Both the position numbers and the translations under genes were made by a program. Below the pieces are notes generated by a model that was not told the origin of the DNA, made no database searches, and worked only from the letters and a program-made list of their open reading frames with translations. Below are positions 11,098 to 18,805 of a stretch of DNA of 26,279 bases, piece after piece (within the stretch, counting starts at the first letter, position 1; each line of letters opens with the position of its first letter). This stretch comes from CAZPCT01 sp964585325 (GTDB lineage Bacteria; Patescibacteriota; Minisyncoccia; JACQLN01; CAZPCT01). The stretch spans positions 1 to 26,279 of the forward strand of contig CAZPCT010000013.1 of assembly GCA_964585325.1 (NCBI GenBank), in the 5' to 3' direction.

Positions 11098-12174
11098 ATG
11101 CTGACTATCATACTATTCATTATTGTCCTCTCTGTTCTCGTGTTTGTGCACGAGTTGGGACACTTTATAACCGCAAAGAGAGCAGGCGTTCGTATTGAAG
11201 AGTTTTCTATTGGCTTTCCCCCCCGTCTCTGGAGCACCACGCGGGGAGAGACGCGATATTCAATAGGCGCCATTCCTTTTGGTGGATGGGTGAAGATGTA
11301 TGGCGAAGATGAAAGCGAGCTCAATGCGCCCGGCTCGTTCGGCGCGCTTTCGCTGGGCAAGAGAGCGCTCGTGCTTGCCGCAGGTGTGCTCATGAACCTA
11401 CTCCTTGCAGTGGTGTTGATGAGCGTGGTGGCTGCTATTGGACAACCTTCGCTTATTACAGATGAGAACCGCGCCCAGGCACGCGACGCCGCAGTAACGG
11501 TGATAGGAGTAGCTCCAGACTCACCCGCACAGAGCGCGGGTATTCAGCCTGGTGATAAAATACAAAAAATATCGGCAGATGACGCTGCCACACAGACCCA
11601 GGAGGAAGGGGAGTTTGTCACCTTCCTTCAGCAACACGAGGGAGAAGAGGTACAACTGGACATATTGAGGGGAGATGAGACAGTAGAGATTACCGCAACA
11701 CTCAGGGAGAGCCCAGGGCCGGATGAAGGCGCCCTTGGGGTGGCGCTCGCGCCAGTGGGCATCATTCGCGCACCACTATGGCTCGCTCCATGGGAAGGAA
11801 TAAAAAATACCGTTGCTATGACAGCGGCACTGGGCGCAGCTTTGGAACAGATAGGGGGCAATATTGGAGAAGGTAAAGGACTTGAAGGACTCTCCGGCCC
11901 GGTTGGTATCGCGACGCTTACCGGAGACGCCGCGCGCCTGGGGATTGTCTACTTTCTTCAGTTCACCGCGTTCCTCTCCCTCAACCTTGCTATTTTAAAC
12001 ATCCTACCCTTTCCAGCACTGGACGGCGGCAGGCTTGTCTTTCTGCTTATAGAGAAGGTAAAAGGCACGCCCGTAACTCCTAAAATTGAGCAGTGGACCC
12101 ACGGACTCGGCTTTGCGCTCCTCATGCTCCTTATTATTTGGATAACATTTAAAGATATAGCGCGTCTTCTCTAA
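11098..12174 (+). CDS. rseP: Site-2 intramembrane zinc metalloprotease (RseP family)
   Basis: The 358-residue protein is a site-2 protease. The zinc site is complete: HELGH (18-22) in the first membrane helix and a late helix with NILPFPALDGGR, carrying the conserved Asp ligand. A single PDZ domain (about 130-210, with APDSPAQSAGIQPGDKIQKI) sits between them, one fewer than E. coli RseP; GLSGPVGI is the conserved loop before the last membrane part. The enzyme cleaves transmembrane segments, classically of anti-sigma factors or signal peptides. Whether an anti-sigma factor exists is not shown in the window. The ATG at 11098 gives the conserved N-terminus and a leader of about 5 nt from TACAAT. 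No terminator was seen before the proS promoter. Confidence 0.93.
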   Translation: MLTIILFIIVLSVLVFVHELGHFITAKRAGVRIEEFSIGFPPRLWSTTRGETRYSIGAIPFGGWVKMYGEDESELNAPGSFGALSLGKRALVLAAGVLMNLLLAVVLMSVVAAIGQPSLITDENRAQARDAAVTVIGVAPDSPAQSAGIQPGDKIQKISADDAATQTQEEGEFVTFLQQHEGEEVQLDILRGDETVEITATLRESPGPDEGALGVALAPVGIIRAPLWLAPWEGIKNTVAMTAALGAALEQIGGNIGEGKGLEGLSGPVGIATLTGDAARLGIVYFLQFTAFLSLNLAILNILPFPALDGGRLVFLLIEKVKGTPVTPKIEQWTHGLGFALLMLLIIWITFKDIARLL

Positions 12175-12179
12175 GCAAG

Positions 12180-12214
12180 CGGACATTGTGCTGTGGATTG
12201 TGTAAAAATGTCCG
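12180..12214 (+). other. Inverted repeat upstream of proS
   Basis: CGGACATT (12180-12187) and AATGTCCG (12207-12214) form a perfect 8-bp inverted repeat 19 nt apart, immediately before the proS -35. No T-run follows, so it is not a standard rseP terminator; operator or leader structure is possible. Confidence 0.5.
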
Positions 12215-12243
12215 TTGTGGATAACCGTACCGGGTGCTACGAT
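12215..12243 (+). promoter_or_regulatory. Promoter of proS and the shape operon, with a DnaA box
   Basis: TTGTGG (12215-12220), a 17-nt gap and TACGAT (12238-12243), also preceded by TGC, 9 nt before the ATG at 12253. A perfect DnaA-box sequence, TGTGGATAA (12216-12224, reverse complement TTATCCACA), overlaps the -35, and a weaker copy, TGTGGATTG, lies at 12192-12200. If bound, DnaA would occlude the promoter. Confidence 0.55.
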
Positions 12244-12252
12244 AGGTGGGCT

Positions 12253-13488
12253 ATGAGACGTTCTGAACTCTTTCTAAAAACACAAAAGCTCTCCCCCAGA
12301 GACGAACCTTCAATAAACGCGCAGCTCCTGCTGCGCGCGGGGTTTATTGACAAGTTGATGGCAGGATCGTACACATTCCTGCCGCTGGGCCAGCGCGTAC
12401 TCGCAAACATTGAACAGGTCGTACGCGAAGAGATGAACAGACTAGGCGCCCAAGAGACCCTCATGCCATTGCTTCACCCCAAAGAGGTGTGGCATGACAC
12501 CGGCAGATGGGAAAGTGCCAAGGAAGTTATGTATCAACTGGAGAAAGACGGCAAAGAGTTTGGCCTTTCCTTCACCCACGAAGAGGTGGTCATGGACGTC
12601 CTCAAGAAACGGAACATTAGCTATAAAGACTTGCCGCTGGGCCTATACCAGTTTTCAAACAAGTTCAGAAACGAGCCCCGAAGCCGCTCTGGCCTACTCC
12701 GAGGTATTGAGTTTAGAATGAAAGACCTCTACAGCGTACACGCAGCCGAAAAAGACATGCAGCACTATTACGTTCTGGTGCTGGAAGCGTATAAGACCAT
12801 TTTTAACCGGCTGGGAGTAACCACTAAAGTAGTAGAGGCCGCAGGCGGCGTCTTTACAAACAGCTATACCCACGAGTTCCAGGTACTTGCAGACGCGGGA
12901 GAGGATACAATCTATTACTGCACCAAATGTGACTGGGCCCAGAACAAGGAAATAGTAACGGTCAAGAAAGGGGACAAGTGTCCCGACTGCAACGGCACTG
13001 TACAGACGGCAAAAGCGATTGAGGTAGGCAACACGTTTCCGCTGGGGACGTTTTACGCCGAAAAGATGGGCGCCACGTTTACTGCCGAAGACGGCACAGA
13101 GAAGCCCTTGTGGTTTGCAAGCTACGGCATTGGCACTTCGCGCCTGATGGGCACGATAGTTGAGATCTCCCATGACGATGACGGCATTATATGGCCAGAG
13201 AGTGTCTCTCCCTTTCCGGCGCACCTCGTCAATGTTGCAGATACTACGACTGAAGCGGACGCGCTCTATCAAATCTTGGTAGACGCGGGCGTTGAGGCAC
13301 TCTACGACGAAAGAGTAGACGTCTCTGCGGGAGAGAAGTTTGCCGAGGCAGACCTTATCGGCATTCCGCTTAGATTGGTAGTAAGCAATAAGACCATTGA
13401 GAAGAACGTGGTTGAGATAAAAAAGCGAGACAAGAAAGAGGTTGAATTTTTGGGACACAGCGAACTTATTAACCTTCTAACAAGCTGA
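12253..13488 (+). CDS. proS: Prolyl-tRNA synthetase without the editing domain
   Basis: The 411-residue class II synthetase charges tRNA-Pro. It has motif 1, a motif 2 region (FSNKFRNEPRSRSGLLRGIE, about 134-153), motif 3 (about 288-306, YGIGTSRLMGTIVE), and a C-terminal anticodon-binding domain. Ordinary bacterial ProRS (about 570 residues) carries an editing domain between motifs 2 and 3 that clears Ala-tRNA-Pro; here it is reduced to a short segment with four cysteines, C223-x2-C226 and C243-x2-C246, that may bind zinc. The deviation EPRSRSG from the usual EIRPRFG in motif 2 is notable. The ATG at 12253 gives the usual N-terminus and follows a -10 box by 9 nt. mreB begins 5 bp after its stop, so it heads the shape operon. 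Identity certain; mischarging control unknown. Confidence 0.95.
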   Translation: MRRSELFLKTQKLSPRDEPSINAQLLLRAGFIDKLMAGSYTFLPLGQRVLANIEQVVREEMNRLGAQETLMPLLHPKEVWHDTGRWESAKEVMYQLEKDGKEFGLSFTHEEVVMDVLKKRNISYKDLPLGLYQFSNKFRNEPRSRSGLLRGIEFRMKDLYSVHAAEKDMQHYYVLVLEAYKTIFNRLGVTTKVVEAAGGVFTNSYTHEFQVLADAGEDTIYYCTKCDWAQNKEIVTVKKGDKCPDCNGTVQTAKAIEVGNTFPLGTFYAEKMGATFTAEDGTEKPLWFASYGIGTSRLMGTIVEISHDDDGIIWPESVSPFPAHLVNVADTTTEADALYQILVDAGVEALYDERVDVSAGEKFAEADLIGIPLRLVVSNKTIEKNVVEIKKRDKKEVEFLGHSELINLLTS

Positions 13489-13493
13489 CCGCC

Positions 13494-14555
13494 GTGGCCT
13501 GGACAGATTTTATATACAAACGGTTTGGAAAAGACCTTGCCATAGACCTGGGAACGGCAAACACGCTTGTCTACGTGAAGGGCCGGGGAATTGTCATAGC
13601 TGAGCCATCAGTAGTGGCTATCAACCGGAAGACGGGCCAGATCATTGAGATAGGGCAGGAGGCAAAAAAGATGATGGGGAAGACGCCTCAGCACATTGCC
13701 GCCATAAAGCCACTCACCTCCGGCGTCATTTCAGACTTTGAGATAACAGAGCAAATGCTCAGGTATTTTTTTGAACGTGTTCAGGAAGATGAGGCATACA
13801 TACTGCCACGTCCTCGTGTGGTCATAGGAATACCCGCAGAAGTCACAGAGGTTGAGCGCCGTGCGGTTGAAGAAGCCGCACGTAACGCCGGAGCACGAGA
13901 GGTACACCTTATTGAAGAGCCTATGGCAGCGGCGATAGGAGCACGGCTTCCCATCACAGAGGCGCTGGGAACCATGATAGTAGACATTGGCGGCGGCACC
14001 ACAGAAATAGCTGTCATCTCACTTGGCGGCATGGTGAACTACCGCTCGCTCCGTATTGCGGGGGATAAAATGAATGAGGATATTGTTCAGATGGCGCGTG
14101 AGAAGCACAATCTACTGTTGGGAGAGCGCAGTGCCGAAGAGATAAAAATAGCCATTGGTGCGGCGCTGCCGGTGACGGAAAAACTGGAGGCCCACGTACG
14201 CGGCCGAGACCTTGTCACCGGGCTTCCAAAGGAAGTCATGCTGGAGTCAAAAGACATTATTAAAGCACTTACGCCCTCGCTCAACCTTATAGTGCAGGCC
14301 ATACAAGAGACAATTGAGGAAACCCCGCCAGACCTGGTGGCGGACATAATTAAGCGAGGTATTTATATGACAGGCGGCGGCTCGCTGCTCCGCAATAGCG
14401 ACGAATTAGTTGCGGGTGCAACCGGCATAGCCGTGCGGGTTGCAGAAGACCCATTGACTGCGGTGGTGCGCGGCGCAGGGATGGTACTGGAAAATATGGA
14501 CGAATATAAGGAAGTCATGAACAGTGCCGAGTACATGCAAACACCTAAAGAATAA
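13494..14555 (+). CDS. mreB: Rod-shape protein MreB, operonic copy
   Basis: The 353-residue actin-like protein has the membrane-binding N-terminus (WTDFIYKRFGKD), phosphate-1 loop AIDLGTANTLV (about 16-26), phosphate-2 loop IVDIGGGTTEIAVI (about 160-173) and adenosine loop MTGGGSLLRN (about 293-302). MreB filaments guide the elongation machinery around the cell. The start is a GTG 5 bp after the proS stop, with no promoter in that gap, so expression depends on the upstream gene. Its stop codon shares a base with the mreC start. It is the expected partner of MreC and MreD, while the other MreB (6239) is elsewhere in the window. Identity is certain. Confidence 0.97.
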   Translation: MAWTDFIYKRFGKDLAIDLGTANTLVYVKGRGIVIAEPSVVAINRKTGQIIEIGQEAKKMMGKTPQHIAAIKPLTSGVISDFEITEQMLRYFFERVQEDEAYILPRPRVVIGIPAEVTEVERRAVEEAARNAGAREVHLIEEPMAAAIGARLPITEALGTMIVDIGGGTTEIAVISLGGMVNYRSLRIAGDKMNEDIVQMAREKHNLLLGERSAEEIKIAIGAALPVTEKLEAHVRGRDLVTGLPKEVMLESKDIIKALTPSLNLIVQAIQETIEETPPDLVADIIKRGIYMTGGGSLLRNSDELVAGATGIAVRVAEDPLTAVVRGAGMVLENMDEYKEVMNSAEYMQTPKE

Positions 14556-15355
14556 TGATGCGCAAACCCGGACAATTTATCCTCGCGCTGGTGGTCATCA
14601 GCGCGCTTCTCTTTCTTCTTGATCAGTCCCACGTGTTTTCTGTGGGTGCCGCGGCGCTAAACAAGTCCGTGGTAGGCCCCGTAGGGAATACTGGCGGACA
14701 GGCGGTTGAGTCGGGAACCGGCTTTCTCGCTTCCTTGCTGTCTTTTAGAGCCGTGGTAAGCAACCTGTCACATGCGGAGCAAGAGAGGGATTTCTACCGG
14801 GGAGAATATTTCCGGCTGCAGGCGGTGGAAGAAGAAAATGCACTGCTGCGCCAGGCATTGAATGTAGAGCAAGGTTCGCAGCAGCTCGTCCTGACACATG
14901 TCGTCTCCTTTAATCCCCTGGCCCCTAATCAGGAGCTGCTGTTAGACAAGGGGAGCGTGCATGGCATTAAGGTGGGGCAGGCCGTCATTGCCGACGGGCG
15001 GACATTTGTAGGACTCGTACGTTCCGTAGAGCCCACACAAAGCACTGTGTTATTGGTCACCTCTGAAGACGCGCGCACACCGGCCCTTCTGGCAACGTCC
15101 GACACAAACGCTGCTATAAGGGGGTCTGCAACCGGTGTTCTAGAACTTGATTTAGTGCCACGTGAGACCCCCCTCCAAGAAGGAGAACTGGTGCTCACCT
15201 CTGGTATTACGGGAGACATTCCCTCACAGCTTCTTATTGGAGAGATTAGACGTATTATTGACGACGAGACGGCCAGTTTTAAACGGGCGACTGTGGAGCC
15301 GTTCGTAGACATCGGATCTTTGCGGCAAGTGTTCGTAGTAACAGGAAACAGATGA
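14555..15355 (+). CDS. mreC: Rod-shape-determining protein MreC
   Basis: The 266-residue protein has an N-terminal membrane helix (about 9-24), a coiled coil (about 73-108, HAEQERDFYRGEYFRLQAVE) and the two beta-barrel domains of MreC, with landmarks DKGSVHGIKVGQAVIADG (about 129-146) and LVLTSGITGDIPSQLLIGEI. MreC links MreB inside to the periplasmic synthases such as PBP2. The ATG at 14555 overlaps the mreB stop by one base; ATG 14558 is equally usable. Its stop overlaps the next start (ATGA). Length and order match the family. Together with the following two genes it forms a translationally coupled unit. Confidence 0.93.
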   Translation: MMRKPGQFILALVVISALLFLLDQSHVFSVGAAALNKSVVGPVGNTGGQAVESGTGFLASLLSFRAVVSNLSHAEQERDFYRGEYFRLQAVEEENALLRQALNVEQGSQQLVLTHVVSFNPLAPNQELLLDKGSVHGIKVGQAVIADGRTFVGLVRSVEPTQSTVLLVTSEDARTPALLATSDTNAAIRGSATGVLELDLVPRETPLQEGELVLTSGITGDIPSQLLIGEIRRIIDDETASFKRATVEPFVDIGSLRQVFVVTGNR

Positions 15356-15816
15356 GCCAGCGACCTTTTGTGTTTCTGTTTGCTATAGCCCTTGTGCTTG
15401 ATCTTGTCTTTGCGCGGGTTACCGACGGCTCAGTATTTGTGCCGTACCTAATGCTTTCCACGCTTCCCGCCCTTTTTTTGTTTACCAAGACCTCTGTAGC
15501 CGGCAGCACGGGAGTAATTGCCGTGCTCTTCTTGTGGATCGCTGGAAACTTAAATTTGGGCATTGTGACTTTTTCAGTAGGCATACTCTACGTACTTGAA
15601 CGATGGGTCATACCCACCCTCTTTCACACCAGCACCTGGCAGGCGCTCGTAGTAGCAGCTCTTGGACTTCCTGTAATGGTAGGAGTGGCGACCGGACTTA
15701 CTTTGCTTCTAAGCTCCAGCACGGTGGGTTTTACCGCGCACATAACCATCAGCACCCTCCTCAGCACCGCACTTTCCCTTGCAATACTCTTTGTGTTAAG
15801 GAAACGGTATGTTTAA
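15352..15816 (+). CDS. mreD: MreD-like membrane protein
   Basis: The 154-residue protein is almost entirely hydrophobic, with five or so predicted helices, and sits between mreC and the PBP2 gene, where MreD belongs. It begins MSQRPFVFLFAIALVLDLVF. Sequence motifs of MreD are weak in general, and I rely mostly on location, size and membrane character, so the symbol is positional. MreD is thought to help MreC activate the PBP2-RodA complex. The start overlaps the mreC stop by 4 bp and the end overlaps the next gene by 8 bp. Other multi-pass proteins in this position are possible but less likely. Confidence 0.72.
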   Translation: MSQRPFVFLFAIALVLDLVFARVTDGSVFVPYLMLSTLPALFLFTKTSVAGSTGVIAVLFLWIAGNLNLGIVTFSVGILYVLERWVIPTLFHTSTWQALVVAALGLPVMVGVATGLTLLLSSSTVGFTAHITISTLLSTALSLAILFVLRKRYV

Positions 15817-17722
15817 GAGATGGAGAAAAAAGCGACGCCTCCAAGCGGACCTTGATGTTGATGAGGTTTTTATTGACTCTTTTCAACTTACGAACAAAAA
15901 CCTGAAATGGGAGCACCGCTTAGAATTTCTTATCTCTGCACGGCCCGTGAGGTGGTTTACAATGGGCATGCTGGCAGTGTTGGTACTTTTTGGCGGCCGG
16001 CTGCTATACCTTGAAACAGTACTCGGGCAAGAGCTCACCACGCAGGCAACGCGCAACCATATCAAAACGGTGTGGGACAAAAGCCCCCGGGGTATTGTCT
16101 ATGACCACAACCATACGGCGCTTGTAGCGAACGAGTCTTCATTTGACCTGGTAGCGATCCCCGCTGAGTTGCCACGCGAACGTGACAAACAAGAGCAGAT
16201 AATCACCTTACTCCAACATGTCTTTGCTCTGAGCAGAGACGAGGTACTGGAGCTGTTTGAAAAAGCAGACCGCTTCTCATATCAACCCATACCCCTTGCC
16301 ACAAACATCACACGGGAAGAGCTTATACAGCTTCAGAACGCTCTTAAAGACATAAAAGGCATACGTGTGGAGGAAAACTTTGTTCGCAACTACCCGGAAA
16401 ACGGACTATTTTCTCATGTTCTGGGGTATGCGGGGCTCATTTCACCAGAAGAGTACAAGGATCAAACAAATGGAGAATATTTACTGACAGACGCGGTGGG
16501 GAAGAGCGGCATAGAACAACACTACGAAGGAGTGCTCCGCGGTACGTACGGCAAGACGGAATATGAGGTCAACTCCCAAGGGAGAGAGCAACGTGTGCTG
16601 GGTACCACTGCGGCGCGTCCCGGCAAGAATGTGGTGCTCTATCTTGACGCCGCGCTACAGCAAAAAGTGACGGAGGTCATGCAAGAAACACTTGCCCGTA
16701 AAGGACTCTCTGCGGGGGCAGTGGTAGCACTGGACCCCTCTAGTGGAGGCATTCTTGCGCTACAAAGCTTCCCCACATTTGATCACAACATCTTTTCGGG
16801 CCGGCTTTCGCAAGAAGACGTGGCGTATCTGTTTCAAAACGAAGACCAACCCCTTTTCAACCGGGCTGTGTCAGGCCTGTATCCACCCGGCTCAACCATC
16901 AAGCCGTTCTTGGCCGCGGGAGGGCTTGAAGAGGGAGTTATTGATGAGAACACCACCGTCCTTTCCACAGACTACATAACTATAGGCAATCAACGATTCC
17001 ACGACTGGCGCGCGCACGGCATTGTAGACGTGCGGCGGGCCCTTGGCGTCTCTTCCAACATTTTCTTTTACATACTGGGAGGCGGATATGAAGGAAGGGA
17101 CGGGCTGGGTATTTACCGTATCAAAGAATATTTGGAAAAGTTCCACCTTGCGGGTCCATTTGGTATTGACCTGCCGGGTGAACAGACAGGTATCATCCCC
17201 AGCCCAGAGTGGAAGGAAGAGCACAGAGACGAGAGTTGGTACATTGGCGACACCTACAACACCTCTATAGGACAAGGGTACGTTTCAGTCACCCCGCTTT
17301 CGTTGGCCATGGCGATGGCCTCTATTGTCAACAACGGCACACTCCTGCGCCCCCGCATGGTCGCGTCGGTGACGGGAACCAACTTTGCCGATCCTGAATA
17401 CACCACCATAGACGTTATAGACAAGGACTTCATCTCAGATGAAACTCTGCAGATAGTCCAGGAGGGCATGCGTGAATCGGTACTCTCCGGCTACAACAAG
17501 GTCCTTCAAGACCTTCCCGTAGCCGTAGCAGGGAAGACGGGAACAGCGCAAAACATCCCTGGTCAGTCTGAACACTCGTGGTACGTGACGTACGCACCCT
17601 ATGAAGACCCCGAAATAGTTATTGCGTTCCTTATTGAACACGGCGGACTCGGCACAGACAGCGTCATGCCTGTTGCAAAAGAAGTACTCAACTGGTACTT
17701 CGCTGAACACAAACCCAGATGA
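15809..17722 (+). CDS. mrdA: Penicillin-binding protein 2, elongation transpeptidase
   Basis: The 637-residue class B PBP has a cytoplasmic start (about 1-50), a membrane anchor (about 51-68), the pedestal domain (to about 270), and the transpeptidase domain with all three active-site motifs: S362-x-x-K365 (in PPGSTIKPF), S415-S416-N417 and K576-T-G578. PBP2 cross-links lateral-wall peptidoglycan with RodA. The cytoplasmic N-terminus of 50 residues is longer than in E. coli PBP2 and rich in charged residues. The start at 15809 overlaps mreD by 8 bp. No rodA gene follows within the window, although in many bacteria it is next. Identity and activity are well supported; the choice of mrdA over a generic class B PBP rests on the operon. 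Confidence 0.93.
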   Translation: MFKRWRKKRRLQADLDVDEVFIDSFQLTNKNLKWEHRLEFLISARPVRWFTMGMLAVLVLFGGRLLYLETVLGQELTTQATRNHIKTVWDKSPRGIVYDHNHTALVANESSFDLVAIPAELPRERDKQEQIITLLQHVFALSRDEVLELFEKADRFSYQPIPLATNITREELIQLQNALKDIKGIRVEENFVRNYPENGLFSHVLGYAGLISPEEYKDQTNGEYLLTDAVGKSGIEQHYEGVLRGTYGKTEYEVNSQGREQRVLGTTAARPGKNVVLYLDAALQQKVTEVMQETLARKGLSAGAVVALDPSSGGILALQSFPTFDHNIFSGRLSQEDVAYLFQNEDQPLFNRAVSGLYPPGSTIKPFLAAGGLEEGVIDENTTVLSTDYITIGNQRFHDWRAHGIVDVRRALGVSSNIFFYILGGGYEGRDGLGIYRIKEYLEKFHLAGPFGIDLPGEQTGIIPSPEWKEEHRDESWYIGDTYNTSIGQGYVSVTPLSLAMAMASIVNNGTLLRPRMVASVTGTNFADPEYTTIDVIDKDFISDETLQIVQEGMRESVLSGYNKVLQDLPVAVAGKTGTAQNIPGQSEHSWYVTYAPYEDPEIVIAFLIEHGGLGTDSVMPVAKEVLNWYFAEHKPR

Positions 17723-18192
17723 GCAGATGGGTGAGTATGAAGAGGGTAGCGATACGCATCCTCAATCCCGTTGCCTTTCCGATTGTGAAGATATATTGGT
17801 TTATACGCCCCCGTTCGTTCAATGGCGTAAAAGCCGTCTTTTACCATGAAGATCATATTCTTCTTGTCTGGCACTCATACGGCTCACCATACTGGAAGCT
17901 CCCTGGTGGCCAGATTAAAAAGGACGAGACGCCCCGTGAAGCCATCCGCCGCGAAGTGAGAGAAGAGCTGGGGTTTGAACCCACGGAAATAACCGCGCAC
18001 GGTACTGTCACCCACACTACGCGTTTGTATCACGACAACGTCACTGTATTTTCCTGCCCCCTCCCAAAGACACAGCATCTAGCCAAGGGGGTGGAGATAC
18101 AGGACTACAAATGGTTTGCCATCACCACTCTTCCGCGCAAAGACATATCGGACATGACACTCAAGGTTATAGACCGGTGGAATAGGGGTTGA
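17719..18192 (+). CDS. NUDIX hydrolase
   Basis: The 157-residue protein has a complete NUDIX box starting at G64 (GQIKKDE, then E79, E82, E83, L84, G85), so it should hydrolyse a nucleoside diphosphate linked to another group with Mg2+. A PNPVAFPIVKIYWF-like hydrophobic start (about 12-28) may bring it to the membrane, which is unusual for NUDIX enzymes. It starts four bases before the mrdA stop, so it is the last coupled gene of the shape operon. The reason could be recycling of undecaprenyl or nucleotide sugar intermediates or simple sanitation of nucleotide pools; the sequence does not decide. Its stop lies inside the greA -35 box. Fold certain, substrate unknown. Confidence 0.9.
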   Translation: MSRWVSMKRVAIRILNPVAFPIVKIYWFIRPRSFNGVKAVFYHEDHILLVWHSYGSPYWKLPGGQIKKDETPREAIRREVREELGFEPTEITAHGTVTHTTRLYHDNVTVFSCPLPKTQHLAKGVEIQDYKWFAITTLPRKDISDMTLKVIDRWNRG

Positions 18193-18217
18193 CCCCTCAG
18201 ATAAACTTGTATACACT
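18184..18217 (+). promoter_or_regulatory. Promoter of greA
   Basis: TTGACC (18189-18194), a 17-nt gap and TACACT (18212-18217). The -35 sits in the palindrome AGGGG-TTGA-CCCCT (18184-18197), which also overlaps the stop codon of the NUDIX gene and could serve as an operator. The ATG at 18252 gives a leader of about 28 nt. Confidence 0.6.
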
Positions 18218-18251
18218 GTGCCCAACATAAAACAAACCCTGAACCAGAAGC

Positions 18252-18716
18252 ATGGCCAACTACATCACCAAAGAACGACTTGGAGAGCTCAAAACACAGC
18301 TTGAAGAACTCAAGAAAGTAAGACGCAAGGAGATCGCCGATCGCATAGAAAACGCCATCTCTCTTGGCGACCTCTCAGAAAACGCCGAGTACCACGAAGC
18401 ACGGGAAGAGCAAGCGTTCAATGAAGGTAAGATCCAGGAACTTGAGGAAACCATACGGGGAGCAGTGCTTATCAAAGCAACCGGACACAATAAACCGAAA
18501 GACATTGTTGAAGTGGGGGACCTGGTTGAGGTGGAAAAAAACGGCGAACGGGTGGAGTTCACCATTGTAGGTTCCACTGAGGCAGACCCAGCCGCGCGCA
18601 AAATATCAAATGAGTCTCCGCTCGGCCGCGCCCTGTTGGGACGCACAACAAAGGAGGAGGTGGCCGTCACTACTCCTTCAGGGCCCACAACGTACAAGAT
18701 CGTCCGTATTTCGTAA
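18252..18716 (+). CDS. greA: Transcript cleavage factor GreA
   Basis: The 154-residue protein matches GreA in length and order: an N-terminal coiled-coil finger with the tip GDLSENAEY (39-47), whose acidic residues D40 and E43 act in RNA polymerase's active site to cleave backtracked RNA, then a C-terminal FKBP-like domain (about 80-154) with VEVGDLVEVEKNGER and ESPLGRALLGRTTKEEV. It rescues stalled transcription complexes. The ATG at 18252 fits the family N-terminus and has no Shine-Dalgarno. Monocistronic, between its own promoter and a strong terminator. Confidence 0.96.
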   Translation: MANYITKERLGELKTQLEELKKVRRKEIADRIENAISLGDLSENAEYHEAREEQAFNEGKIQELEETIRGAVLIKATGHNKPKDIVEVGDLVEVEKNGERVEFTIVGSTEADPAARKISNESPLGRALLGRTTKEEVAVTTPSGPTTYKIVRIS

Positions 18717-18732
18717 CAATAGACAAGACATT

Positions 18733-18769
18733 TCAAAAGACCGCCGCCCGAGCGGTCTTTTGAGTTTTT
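18733..18769 (+). terminator. Intrinsic terminator of greA
   Basis: TCAAAAGACCGC (18733-18744) pairs with GCGGTCTTTTGA (18752-18763), a perfect 12-bp stem with a 7-nt loop, followed by GTTTTT. Confidence 0.92.
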
Positions 18770-18796
18770 GACGCTAAGAGTAAAAAAACGTAGAAT
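18768..18796 (+). promoter_or_regulatory. Promoter of lysS
   Basis: TTGACG (18768-18773), a 17-nt gap and TAGAAT (18791-18796), 9 nt before the ATG at 18806, so the leader is at most a few bases. The -35 begins in the T-run of the greA terminator. Confidence 0.75.
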
Positions 18797-18805
18797 AAGA
18801 GCACA

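Noticed and set aside
12694..13458. 254-codon open frame on minus, antisense to proS
   Set aside because: It is fully covered by the well-supported proS gene; the open frame is a by-product of codon bias.
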